From: CAYSIX01 sp964431205
GTDB taxonomy: Bacteria; Planctomycetota; Phycisphaerae; Phycisphaerales; Phycisphaeraceae
Length of the DNA stretch: 34,619 nucleotides
Direction of reading: 5' to 3'
Assembly (NCBI GenBank): GCA_964431205.1
Contig: CAYSIX010000008.1
Location: 1-34,619 of the forward strand
Both the position numbers and the translations under genes were made by a program. Numbering within the stretch: position 1 is the stretch's first letter; the number at the start of each line of letters is the position of its first letter. Below, one piece after another: positions 1 through 6,095 of the stretch. Below the pieces are notes generated by a model. That model ran no database searches. It saw only the letters and a list, made by a program, of their open reading frames with translations, and was not told where the DNA came from.

Positions 1-1
1 G

Positions 2-661
2 CTCGCGGCGGCGCAGGCCGAGCCCGCACCCGCCGGACCGCCGCCCCTGACCGGCATCGTCACCGCCGAGCGACTCCGCGAAGCGATCGCCGGCGCACCC
101 GACGGCGTCGCCCGCCTCGCACCCGACGCCCGCCTGACACCCTTGGCCAACGACTTCGCCCGTGAACACCCGGACAAGGTCAGCCGACACGCCGCGTCCC
201 CGATCGGCCATCGACAATCGGCAATCGGCAAGCCTCCCTGGCTCTGGTGGTCCGACGACCACTGCCCGGCGGTGCAGAACCTGACGCACGCGCTGCGGTC
301 GCGGCTGCGGCCGTCGGCGGCGCCGCGGTCGCAGAGCGGCCTGACGCAGGTGCTTGGGGACCTCGGCCGGGACGTGTCCCGAGGGACGGTGCGTGGCGGG
401 CTGCTGTTCGTGCGACACGCGAGCGAGGCCGTCTGCCTGGCCAACCACGTCAGCGGACTGCGGGCGGTGGTGGGCACGACGGGGCAAGCCGTGAGCACAG
501 CGTCCGGTCTGGGCGTGAACGTGTTGGTGATCGAGTACCCGCAGCTCAGCCCGCCGGCGATGCGCGAGGTGGTCGAACGGGCGATGTCGCTGCCGCCGCG
601 GCCGGGGCCGCAGGTGGCCAGGGCGTTGCAGGAGCTGAGCGAGGGGAAACGAGGCGAATGA
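2..661 (+). CDS. RpiB/LacA-like sugar-phosphate isomerase-fold protein, 5' end missing
   Basis: The reading frame is open from the first bases of the window, so the true start lies upstream and at least 219 residues are visible. The N-terminal part (about residues 15-60 of what is seen) is a separate segment with the pattern LTPLANDFARE. The C-terminal part from about residue 130 resembles the ribose-5-phosphate isomerase B/LacAB fold: GGLLFVRHASEAVCLANHVS, then GLRAV, then a segment ending in GVNVLVIEYP, matching the RpiB order of an AANKVxGIRAA block followed by an NDANVLCLG block. The usual RpiB catalytic Cys is not evident. It stands directly before a BMC vertex protein, so it is probably part of the microcompartment operon. 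Its substrate is unknown, and the RpiB relation is by pattern only. Confidence 0.6.
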   Translation, partial: LAAAQAEPAPAGPPPLTGIVTAERLREAIAGAPDGVARLAPDARLTPLANDFAREHPDKVSRHAASPIGHRQSAIGKPPWLWWSDDHCPAVQNLTHALRSRLRPSAAPRSQSGLTQVLGDLGRDVSRGTVRGGLLFVRHASEAVCLANHVSGLRAVVGTTGQAVSTASGLGVNVLVIEYPQLSPPAMREVVERAMSLPPRPGPQVARALQELSEGKRGE

Positions 662-685
662 GCACGAGGTGGCGCGATGCAGGGC

Positions 686-753
686 GGGTGCCACGCTTGC
701 TTGCAAGCGTGCGTTTCGAGCGCTCGGCACGGTCGCAAGCGACCGTGGCACCC
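686..753. repeat. REPIN-like element with two perfect hairpins
   Basis: Two 9-bp perfect stems lie side by side: 692-711 (CACGCTTGC, loop TT, GCAAGCGTG) and 728-747 (CACGGTCGC, loop AA, GCGACCGTG). The whole is bounded by a 10-bp inverted repeat, GGGTGCCACG at 686-695 and CGTGGCACCC at 744-753. Two short palindromes in a symmetric frame is the layout of REPIN-type mobile repeats. It fills the gap between the RpiB-like gene and the BMC vertex gene and could modulate mRNA stability inside the operon. Copy number elsewhere in the genome cannot be seen here. Confidence 0.75.
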
Positions 754-796
754 GCGGACGGGCTGTGGTGAAGCTGGCAACGGAGCAGAACGCACG

Positions 797-1123
797 ATGC
801 GGATCGCACGGGTGATGGGCACGGTGACGCTGAACCGACGGCTGACAGAGCTGCCGCCGGGGCGTTGGCTGATCGCCGAGGCGCTGGACGCCGAGGCGAT
901 GGGCAGCGCAGGGATGGGGGGGCGGCGTGCGACGCCGATGCCCGAGTCGCTGGTGGTCTACGACGAACTGGGCGCGGGTGTCGGGCAGTTGATCGCGGTG
1001 AGCGAGGGGCGCGAGGCGAGCATGCCGTTCTACCCCCGGCACGTGCCGATCGACGCGTACAACGCCGCGATCCTCGACGCGATCGAGGTGGACGACAACG
1101 CCTGGACGACGAACGCTGCCTAA
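797..1123 (+). CDS. Bacterial microcompartment vertex protein (BMC-P, EutN/CcmL family)
   Basis: This 108-residue protein forms the pentamers that cap the vertices of an icosahedral microcompartment shell. The family pattern is clear: MRIARVMGTVTLNRR at the N-terminus, LIAEALD near residue 27, then VVYDELGAGVGQLIAVSEGREA around residues 54-75, matching the EutN/CcmL order of (V)xDxxGAGxGxxVLxxxGxxAR, and a closing IDAYNAAILDAIEV. The length is normal for a single-domain BMC-P. ATG at 797 is chosen because it starts exactly at the conserved MRIA and has GGAG at 782-785. A longer in-frame ORF to 677 would read through the REPIN-like element and has no family match. It is followed 28 nt later by the aldolase gene. 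Shell hexamers (BMC-H) are not in the window and should lie upstream. Confidence 0.92.
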   Translation: MRIARVMGTVTLNRRLTELPPGRWLIAEALDAEAMGSAGMGGRRATPMPESLVVYDELGAGVGQLIAVSEGREASMPFYPRHVPIDAYNAAILDAIEVDDNAWTTNAA

Positions 1124-1151
1124 GGCGTCAAGACTGGAAAGCGTGCGAGAC

Positions 1152-2069
1152 ATGAGCGAGTCCATCACAGAGCTGAAACAGCAGATGTGCGAGGTCGGCC
1201 GGCGGATCTGGCAGCGCGGCTTCTGCGCCGGCAACGAGGGCAACCACTCCGCCCGGATCGGTGACGACCGGTTCCTCTGCACGCCCACGGGGTTGAGCAA
1301 GGGGTTCCTCGAGCCGGCGGATCTGATCGTCGTGGACGGCCAGGGCCGGCAGGTCGAGCCCAACTCGCGGGGACGCAAACCCACCAGCGAGATCAAGGTC
1401 CACCTGGCGATCTACCGCGTCCGCCCCGACGTGCGGGCCGTCATTCACAGCCACCCGCCGCACGCCACGGCTTTTGCCATCGCCAACGTTCCCTTGCCCG
1501 AAGGCGTGCACCCCGAGGCGGAGGTCTTTCTCGGCAAGGTCCGCACCGCGCGGTTCGCGATGCCGTCGACCCAGGCTTTGCCCGAGAGTCTGCTGCCGCT
1601 GATCAAGCCCGACACGAACACCCTGCTGATGGGCAACCACGGGTCGGTCAGCTTTTCGAACTCGCTGATCGACGCGTACTACAAGCTCGAGATCCTCGAC
1701 GCGTACTGCCGCATCCTGATCCTGTGCAAGCAGATCGGGCGGGTGAACGTGCTCAGCCGGGACGAGATGGCGGGGCTGCTGAAGGTCAAGCAGCAGTTCG
1801 GCCTTTCGGACGAGCGGCTGGCGTGCGTGGACCGCGGGTGTGTGGGCGAGGAGAACGACGCGTTTCTCGCGCTGTTCGAGGACGCGCACCCGCAGAGCGC
1901 GACGTGCGCGTGCGACGGCGGGCCGGTCCAGTGCCGCTGCTCGGACCACGCCGGCGCGGTCGCGGACACCCGGGCGGCGGCAGGCGGTCGCGAAGCACCG
2001 TCCATCGGCGAGGATGTGTTTGAGCAGATGGTCCAGACGATCACGGACCAGATCATGGCGGCGGCGTGA
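1152..2069 (+). CDS. Class II aldolase (fuculose/rhamnulose-1-phosphate type), probable BMC cargo
   Basis: Zinc-dependent aldolase expected to split L-fuculose-1-P or L-rhamnulose-1-P into DHAP and L-lactaldehyde inside the microcompartment. The FucA-type active site is visible: Glu80, His99 and His101 (IHSHPPHATAF) and His163 (GNHGSV), at spacings like FucA Glu73/His92/His94/His155. The phosphate-binding loop is near residues 27-33 (GNEGNHS) with TPTGLSKG at 44-51. The core ends near residue 225 and is followed by an 80-residue extension not found in FucA: a Cys cluster (Cys252, 254, 261, 263), a low-complexity Ala/Gly linker, and a predicted amphipathic helix at 286-305, the usual form of an encapsulation peptide. 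ATG 1152 is preferred over GTG 1143 because GGAAAG at 1136-1141 is correctly spaced from it. Confidence 0.9.
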   Translation: MSESITELKQQMCEVGRRIWQRGFCAGNEGNHSARIGDDRFLCTPTGLSKGFLEPADLIVVDGQGRQVEPNSRGRKPTSEIKVHLAIYRVRPDVRAVIHSHPPHATAFAIANVPLPEGVHPEAEVFLGKVRTARFAMPSTQALPESLLPLIKPDTNTLLMGNHGSVSFSNSLIDAYYKLEILDAYCRILILCKQIGRVNVLSRDEMAGLLKVKQQFGLSDERLACVDRGCVGEENDAFLALFEDAHPQSATCACDGGPVQCRCSDHAGAVADTRAAAGGREAPSIGEDVFEQMVQTITDQIMAAA

Positions 2070-2107
2070 CGCGGCGCGCCGCGCGGCGTCACCGGGTTGT
2101 TTAGCGC

Positions 2108-2149
2108 CGGGGCAACGCCCCGCGCTGGGATGGAGGCGGGGCAACGCCC
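2108..2149 (+). repeat. Two 13-nt direct repeats before the dehydrogenase gene
   Basis: CGGGGCAACGCCC occurs at 2108-2120 and again at 2137-2149. Each copy can form a short hairpin (GGGGC/GGGC stem with AAC loop), the first extended to CGGGGC-AAC-GCCCCG. They fill the 102-nt gap between aldolase stop and dehydrogenase start and could act as a processing or stability element; function is not shown. Confidence 0.5.
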
Positions 2150-2171
2150 ACGCGAACGACGAAAGGAAGCG

Positions 2172-3095
2172 ATGAGCATCAAGGTAGCAATCATCGGAGG
2201 CGGCGGGCGTGTCGGATCGAACGCGGCCTACGCCCTGCAGTGCGCCGGCATCGTGCGCCAGATCCTGCTGGTGGACGTCAACGCCGAGCTGGCCGCCGGC
2301 GAGGCCCTCGACCTGCTGCACGGCAGCGCGCTGGCCGCGGACCAGGACATCGCCTCGGGAACCGCCGCCGATGCCGCCGACGCCGACGTCGTCTGCATCA
2401 CCGCCGGCTCGCGACGCAAGCCCGACGAGTCCCGCCTCGACCTGATCAACCGCAACGTCTCGATCTTCAAGGGCATCCTCGACGAGCTGGCCGCGGCCAG
2501 TCTCCGCCGCGATGCCATCCTCTTCGTCGTCTCCAACCCCGTCGACGTCCTGACCCGCCTGGCCATCGAGCACCTGGGCTGGCCCGCCACCCGTGTGATG
2601 GGCCTGGGCACCGTCCTCGACACCGCCCGCTTCTGCTCCATGATCGCCCAGGCCAAGCGCCTGCCCCCGACCCAGGTCCGCGCCCTGATCCTCGGCGAGC
2701 ACGGCGACACCATGACCCCCATCTGGTCCTCCGCCGAGGTCGGCGGCGTCCCGCTCACCAGGCTCCTGTCCGTCCACGAGCAGAACGAGTTGTTCAAACG
2801 CACGCAGGGCTCCGGCGCCGAGGTCATCCGACGCAAGGGCGGTGCGGGATACGCCGTCGGCATCGGCATCGCTGAGGTCATCCACGCCATCGCCCTCGAC
2901 CGACGACGCATCCTCCCCGTCAGCACGCGCATGGCCGGGCAGTACGGCATCCGTGACGTCTGCCTCAGCCTGCCCACCGTCGTCGGTCGCGACGGCGCGC
3001 TCGAAACTCACGAGGTCGAGCTGTGGCCCAAGGAAATCGCCGGCATCCAGAACAGCGGCAAGGCACTCGACGAAACCTGGACGAAACTCGCATGA
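2172..3095 (+). CDS. Lactate/malate dehydrogenase family oxidoreductase
   Basis: A 307-residue NAD-dependent 2-hydroxyacid dehydrogenase. It has an N-terminal dinucleotide-binding motif (VAIIGGGGRVGSNAA, residues 5-19), an acidic residue at the end of beta-2 (LVDVN, Asp35), the substrate pair Asp150/Arg153 (GTVLDTARF) and catalytic His177 in GEHGDT. In the mobile loop (AGSRRKPDESR) Arg82 occupies the place that is Gln102 in lactate dehydrogenase and Arg102 in malate dehydrogenase, while the following ESRLDL is more LDH-like. In a planctomycetal BMC its likely role is NAD(H) recycling or handling a C3 product of lactaldehyde. ATG 2172 has AAAGGA just upstream and begins at the conserved core; a longer frame to 2097 would cover the repeats. 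Its stop overlaps the next start (ATGA). Confidence 0.88.
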   Translation: MSIKVAIIGGGGRVGSNAAYALQCAGIVRQILLVDVNAELAAGEALDLLHGSALAADQDIASGTAADAADADVVCITAGSRRKPDESRLDLINRNVSIFKGILDELAAASLRRDAILFVVSNPVDVLTRLAIEHLGWPATRVMGLGTVLDTARFCSMIAQAKRLPPTQVRALILGEHGDTMTPIWSSAEVGGVPLTRLLSVHEQNELFKRTQGSGAEVIRRKGGAGYAVGIGIAEVIHAIALDRRRILPVSTRMAGQYGIRDVCLSLPTVVGRDGALETHEVELWPKEIAGIQNSGKALDETWTKLA

Positions 3096-3463
3096 ACTCA
3101 TCACAGACCCCCATCCTCCTCCTGTGGCCTCTGCTCTGCCTCCTGCTCTTGACGTCCGCTCCATCGGGCTGCGCCACCACCCCCAGCCCGCCCGAAGACC
3201 CGCGACGCGGTGTCGAGTACCAGGCCTACGACCTCGACACCGTCAAGCGAAACCTCAAGGACCTCCAGCCCGGCGCGCCCAAGCTCGAGGTCCTCTCCCG
3301 CCTCGGCTCCCCCGCCGTCCAGCAGCCCGACTACTGGGAATACTGGCCCAAGGACCGCCCCGGCGTGATCCTGCCCGCCGAGGCCATCCGCATCGAGTTC
3401 GAGCGCGGCCGTTACCTGCGCCATCGTTCCGTCCCCATCATCCTGGGAGAACGCCTGCCATGA
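3092..3463 (+). CDS. Small lipoprotein with an SmpA/BamE-like segment
   Basis: A 123-residue exported protein. A strongly hydrophobic signal (residues 8-21) ends in APSGC, giving a lipobox-like site at Cys27, although Pro at -3 is unusual. The mature part contains DLDTVKRNLKDLQPGAPKLEVLSRLGSPA (residues 47-75), which resembles the SmpA/OmlA (BamE) pattern of a repeat ending in LGxP, followed by YWEYWPKD and a C-terminal strand pair. It is coupled by 4-nt ATGA overlaps to the dehydrogenase before it and the TIM-barrel-like gene after it, so it is translated as part of the BMC operon although it should end up outside the cytoplasm. The BamE link is tentative and the function is unknown. Confidence 0.72.
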   Translation: MNSSQTPILLLWPLLCLLLLTSAPSGCATTPSPPEDPRRGVEYQAYDLDTVKRNLKDLQPGAPKLEVLSRLGSPAVQQPDYWEYWPKDRPGVILPAEAIRIEFERGRYLRHRSVPIILGERLP

Positions 3464-4674
3464 CCGCCGCGAACGTGACCGCCGAAAAATCCCTCGACCG
3501 CAAGCTCGCGCGTATCCTCGCCGATCCGTCTTGCGCCGACTTTATCCTCGCCGACGCCAAGGACGCCGACATGGCCTACGGCCTGGCGGCGCCCGGCCAG
3601 AGCCCCGAGCACCACGGCGCCGAGGGCCGCTTCCGCTCGCTCGAGCAATACCGCGACCTGATCCGCACCAACGTCCGCCAGGGACTGGTCGACATCATGC
3701 TCATGAGCGTCAGCACCAGCGAACTGCTGACCATCCACGAACGGCTCTTCGACGGCAGCGCCGTCACCCCCGCCATCCGCGCCAACGACACGACCGACAT
3801 CCACCTCGCCGCCGGCTCCCGCTACGCCGCCGAGCCCTCCCGCCCCTTCCGCTCCGCCACCATCGACCACGCCATGTGCGGCAAGGTCGCCTGCGCCCCC
3901 GCCGAGCGCCGCCTCGGCGCGGACCTGGGCCTCTACTCGCTGACGTTCAACAACGACGTCGAGCTCGACCTGGACACCCTCGAGCACTACAAGGCCTTCC
4001 GCCTCGAGGCCGAGGCCAAGGGGTTTCGCCACTTCCTCGAGCTGTTCAACCCCAACGCCCCGCGCGCCCCGATCCCCGACGTCGCCCGCTTCCTCAACGA
4101 TCAGATCGCCCGCACGCTGGCCGGCGTCCCCCGCCGCGGCCGACCCATCTTCCTCAAGATCCCCTACCACGGCCCCGCCGCCATGGAAGCCCTCGCCTCC
4201 TACGATCGAACCCTGATCCCCGGCATCCTCGGCGGGTCCGCCGGCACCACCTTCGACGCCTTCCACCAGCTCTGGGAGGCCCGCCGACACGGCGCCCGCG
4301 CCGCGCTCTACGGCCGCATGATCAACCACAGCGAGCACCAGCCCACCTTCATCCAGCACCTGCGCTGGCTGGCCGACGGCGACCTCGACGACCCCGCCGA
4401 GGCCGTCCGCTCCTACCACGCCGCGCTCGAAAAGCTCGGCCTCCGCCCCTACCGGGCCCTCGACGAAGACCTGCGCCCCACCGGCCGCGGCAGCGGCTAC
4501 GGCGAATCCGGCGGCAACAGCAAACCCAAGCCCGTCGCCACGACCGTGACCGCCTCGGGCACCGAACGGCGAGCCGACGCCACCGCGCCGCGCCGCGAGC
4601 CGGACTTCGCCTCGATGTCCCCCGCCGAACGCGTCGCCTGGAACCTCAACCGCTGGCGCCGCGTGCTGGACTGA
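3460..4674 (+). CDS. Unrecognised aldolase-like (TIM-barrel) protein with C-terminal tag, BMC operon
   Basis: A 404-residue protein I cannot place in a named family. Features suggest a class I aldolase-like barrel: FILADAKDADMAYG (28-41), GLVDIMLMSVST (76-87), a long hydrophilic middle, FLKIPYHGP with Lys233 (231-239), a phosphate-loop-like GILGGSAGTT (255-264) and AALYGRMI (281-288), the order seen near the C-terminal end of LacD/DeoC-like barrels. From about residue 340 comes a Gly/Ser/Thr/Pro linker, then a final segment 382-404 rich in Arg, Trp and Leu that would form an amphipathic helix, like a BMC encapsulation peptide. It overlaps the lipoprotein gene by ATGA and precedes the DeoR gene. 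It is probably a cytosolic, encapsulated sugar-phosphate enzyme (inference). Confidence 0.7.
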   Translation: MTAANVTAEKSLDRKLARILADPSCADFILADAKDADMAYGLAAPGQSPEHHGAEGRFRSLEQYRDLIRTNVRQGLVDIMLMSVSTSELLTIHERLFDGSAVTPAIRANDTTDIHLAAGSRYAAEPSRPFRSATIDHAMCGKVACAPAERRLGADLGLYSLTFNNDVELDLDTLEHYKAFRLEAEAKGFRHFLELFNPNAPRAPIPDVARFLNDQIARTLAGVPRRGRPIFLKIPYHGPAAMEALASYDRTLIPGILGGSAGTTFDAFHQLWEARRHGARAALYGRMINHSEHQPTFIQHLRWLADGDLDDPAEAVRSYHAALEKLGLRPYRALDEDLRPTGRGSGYGESGGNSKPKPVATTVTASGTERRADATAPRREPDFASMSPAERVAWNLNRWRRVLD

Positions 4675-4716
4675 ACGGCCGCCACCGCCGCCCACCGACG
4701 ACCCCGACTTACCGCC

Positions 4717-5478
4717 ATGCTCATCATCGAACGCCAGAAGCAGTTGATCGAGATCCTCCGCCAGCGCCAGGCCGCCGAGCTGGACGAGCTGGCCGCCGAG
4801 CTGGGCGTCTCGACGTCCACCGTCCGGCGCGACCTCGAGGCCCTGGAGCAGCGCGGGCTGGTCCAGCGCACCCACGGCGGGGCCGTGTTCAACGCCGAGT
4901 CCACGCCCGCCCAGCCCGGCGTCGCCCTGGCCACCCGCATGACCGAGCACGTCGCCGCCAAACGCGCCATCGGCCGATACGCCGCCTCCCTCGTCCGCCC
5001 TCAGATGACCCTCCTGCTCGACGGCGGGTCCACCGTCGTCTTCGCCGCCCAGCAGATCACGGCCCGGCCCATCCAGGTCGTCACCACCAGCCTCTCCATC
5101 GCCCAGCTCTTCAAGGACGACGACCGGGTCGAGACCCTGCTCGTCGGCGGGACCCTCTACCCCCGCACCGAGGTCACCGTCGGGCCCATCACCACCGGCA
5201 CCCTCGCCGACCTCCACGCCGACCTGCTCCTGTTCAGCCTCGCCGGCGTCTACCACGACGCCGCCTTCAACCTCAACTTCCAGCTCGCCTCCGTCGAGCA
5301 GGTCATGATGCAGCAGGCCACCCGGTCCGTCCTGCTCATGGACTCGAGCAAGTTTGGCCGCAAGAGCCTGGTCCGCGTCTGCGGCCTCGACGACGTCGAC
5401 CAGATCGTCACCGACGCCTCGATCGACGACGCCTGGCGCGCGCACGTCGGCGACCGCCTGGTCATCGCGGCTGAATAA
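4717..5478 (+). CDS. DeoR-family transcriptional regulator
   Basis: A 253-residue protein of standard DeoR length. The N-terminal winged helix-turn-helix covers about residues 5-57: ERQKQLIEILRQR, then LDELAAELGVSTSTVRRDLE and the signature GLVQRTHGGAVF. The C-terminal DeoR sensor domain (about 75-235) has LLDGGSTVVFAAQQI, VVTTSLSIAQLF, LVGGTLYPRTEVTVG and LLMDSSKFGRKSLV, the sugar-phosphate-binding isomerase-like fold. It lies 42 nt behind the aldolase-like gene in the same direction and most likely controls the BMC operon in response to a phosphorylated sugar intermediate. DeoR regulators accompany known planctomycetal BMC loci. Confidence 0.93.
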   Translation: MLIIERQKQLIEILRQRQAAELDELAAELGVSTSTVRRDLEALEQRGLVQRTHGGAVFNAESTPAQPGVALATRMTEHVAAKRAIGRYAASLVRPQMTLLLDGGSTVVFAAQQITARPIQVVTTSLSIAQLFKDDDRVETLLVGGTLYPRTEVTVGPITTGTLADLHADLLLFSLAGVYHDAAFNLNFQLASVEQVMMQQATRSVLLMDSSKFGRKSLVRVCGLDDVDQIVTDASIDDAWRAHVGDRLVIAAE

Positions 5479-5504
5479 CAACGCCTGGCCGGCCGACAGC
5501 CGTA

Positions 5505-5536
5505 CGCCAAGCGGCGAAGACGCCGAGTCGCCAAGG
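5505..5536. repeat. Short imperfect GCCAAG/GCCGAG repeats
   Basis: Start of a 617-nt non-coding stretch (5479-6095) behind the DeoR gene. Here CGCCAAG, CGCCGAG and CGCCAAG blocks recur at close spacing. The stretch also holds the TGGTCT array, a 15-nt tandem repeat and the promoter of the next gene. No ORF in it has a recognisable protein. Confidence 0.4.
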
Positions 5537-5653
5537 TGGAAGACGTGGGCACCTCGCGTCTCTTGACGCCGTCGTATCCCGGCACTGAGGCGTCTCCATG
5601 CCCTGACATTCTCAACTCCTGACCCCCGCCGTTCTTCCCTCCTCGCCGGAAAC

Positions 5654-5728
5654 TGGTCTCGAACTGGTCTGGTATTGGTCTGGAAACTGGTCTGCTTTCG
5701 CCGGCGCGCTTCATCAAACCCGACCAGT
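5654..5728. promoter_or_regulatory. Helically phased TGGTCT operator-like array
   Basis: TGGTCT occurs at 5654-5659, 5664-5669, 5676-5681 and 5688-5693, that is at steps of 10, 12 and 12 nt, about one DNA turn. Three copies are preceded by AC and one by AT. An inverted copy (GACCAGT) lies at 5722-5728. Repeated half-sites on one face of the helix suggest a binding site for a regulator. TGGTC/GACCA half-sites are typical of the GntR/FadR family, but no such gene is in the window. Confidence 0.4.
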
Positions 5729-5850
5729 CTGGGACAAATCGCCGGCAATCGACTGGCCGAGCGGCCCAGCCACGAAGTGACGTAGAAGTACGGCATGTCC
5801 AGCTTTCCAGTTTGCCTGCTCTTGAGCTTCGATCTCCTGTCCCTGCCCTC

Positions 5851-5902
5851 CCGACTCCTGCCCCCTGACTCCTGCCCTCCTGACTCCTGCCCTCCTGACT
5901 CC
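5851..5902. repeat. 15-nt tandem repeat (CTCCTGCCCTCCTGA)
   Basis: About three and a half copies of CTCCTGCCCTCCTGA follow one another, the first with one change. The unit is itself made of CTCCTGA/CTCCTGC heptamers. Because 15 is a multiple of 3 it yields a repeated PPDSC-type peptide in one frame, but no credible gene uses it. Confidence 0.65.
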
Positions 5903-6007
5903 TTCACGCCAGAATGTTCTTCCCCCTATAGATGGGCGTATCGGCGGGTTTGTGCGCGCGCCGGCGACGAAATCCCCTTGTGTGCCGGCATGTCGGTCAG
6001 AAAACTG

Positions 6008-6051
6008 TTGCAATTCAAGCTGATTTGGGTAGATTAGTTTGGGTAGTCTAG
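6008..6051 (+). promoter_or_regulatory. Promoter with 14-nt tandem repeat upstream of the PEP-CTERM/dockerin gene
   Basis: TTGCAA at 6008-6013 and TAGATT at 6030-6035 are separated by 16 nt, a sigma-70-like pair about 60 nt before the start codon. The -10 lies in a perfectly adjacent 14-nt duplication, TTTGGGTAGATTAG (6024-6037) and TTTGGGTAGTCTAG (6038-6051), which also doubles the possible -10 (TAGTCT). It is an AT-rich island in GC-rich DNA. Confidence 0.5.
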
Positions 6052-6095
6052 AGGATCGGCAAGTGATCCCGCCTGAGTCCCGGAGGGCCAAAATC

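Noticed and set aside
1128..3164. Long minus-strand open frame (678 codons) opposite the aldolase and dehydrogenase genes
   Set aside because: It is antisense to two well-supported enzymes, has low-complexity Asp/Gly/Val-rich translation and no family pattern. It is a by-product of GC-rich codon use.
3412..5907. Minus-strand open frame of 831 codons opposite the aldolase-like and DeoR genes
   Set aside because: Its translation is Gly/Val/Glu-rich low complexity with no domain, and the plus strand is clearly coding.
5795..6037. Small plus-strand open frame through the 15-nt repeat
   Set aside because: The translation is a repeat artefact (PPDSC units) and it runs into the promoter of the next gene.
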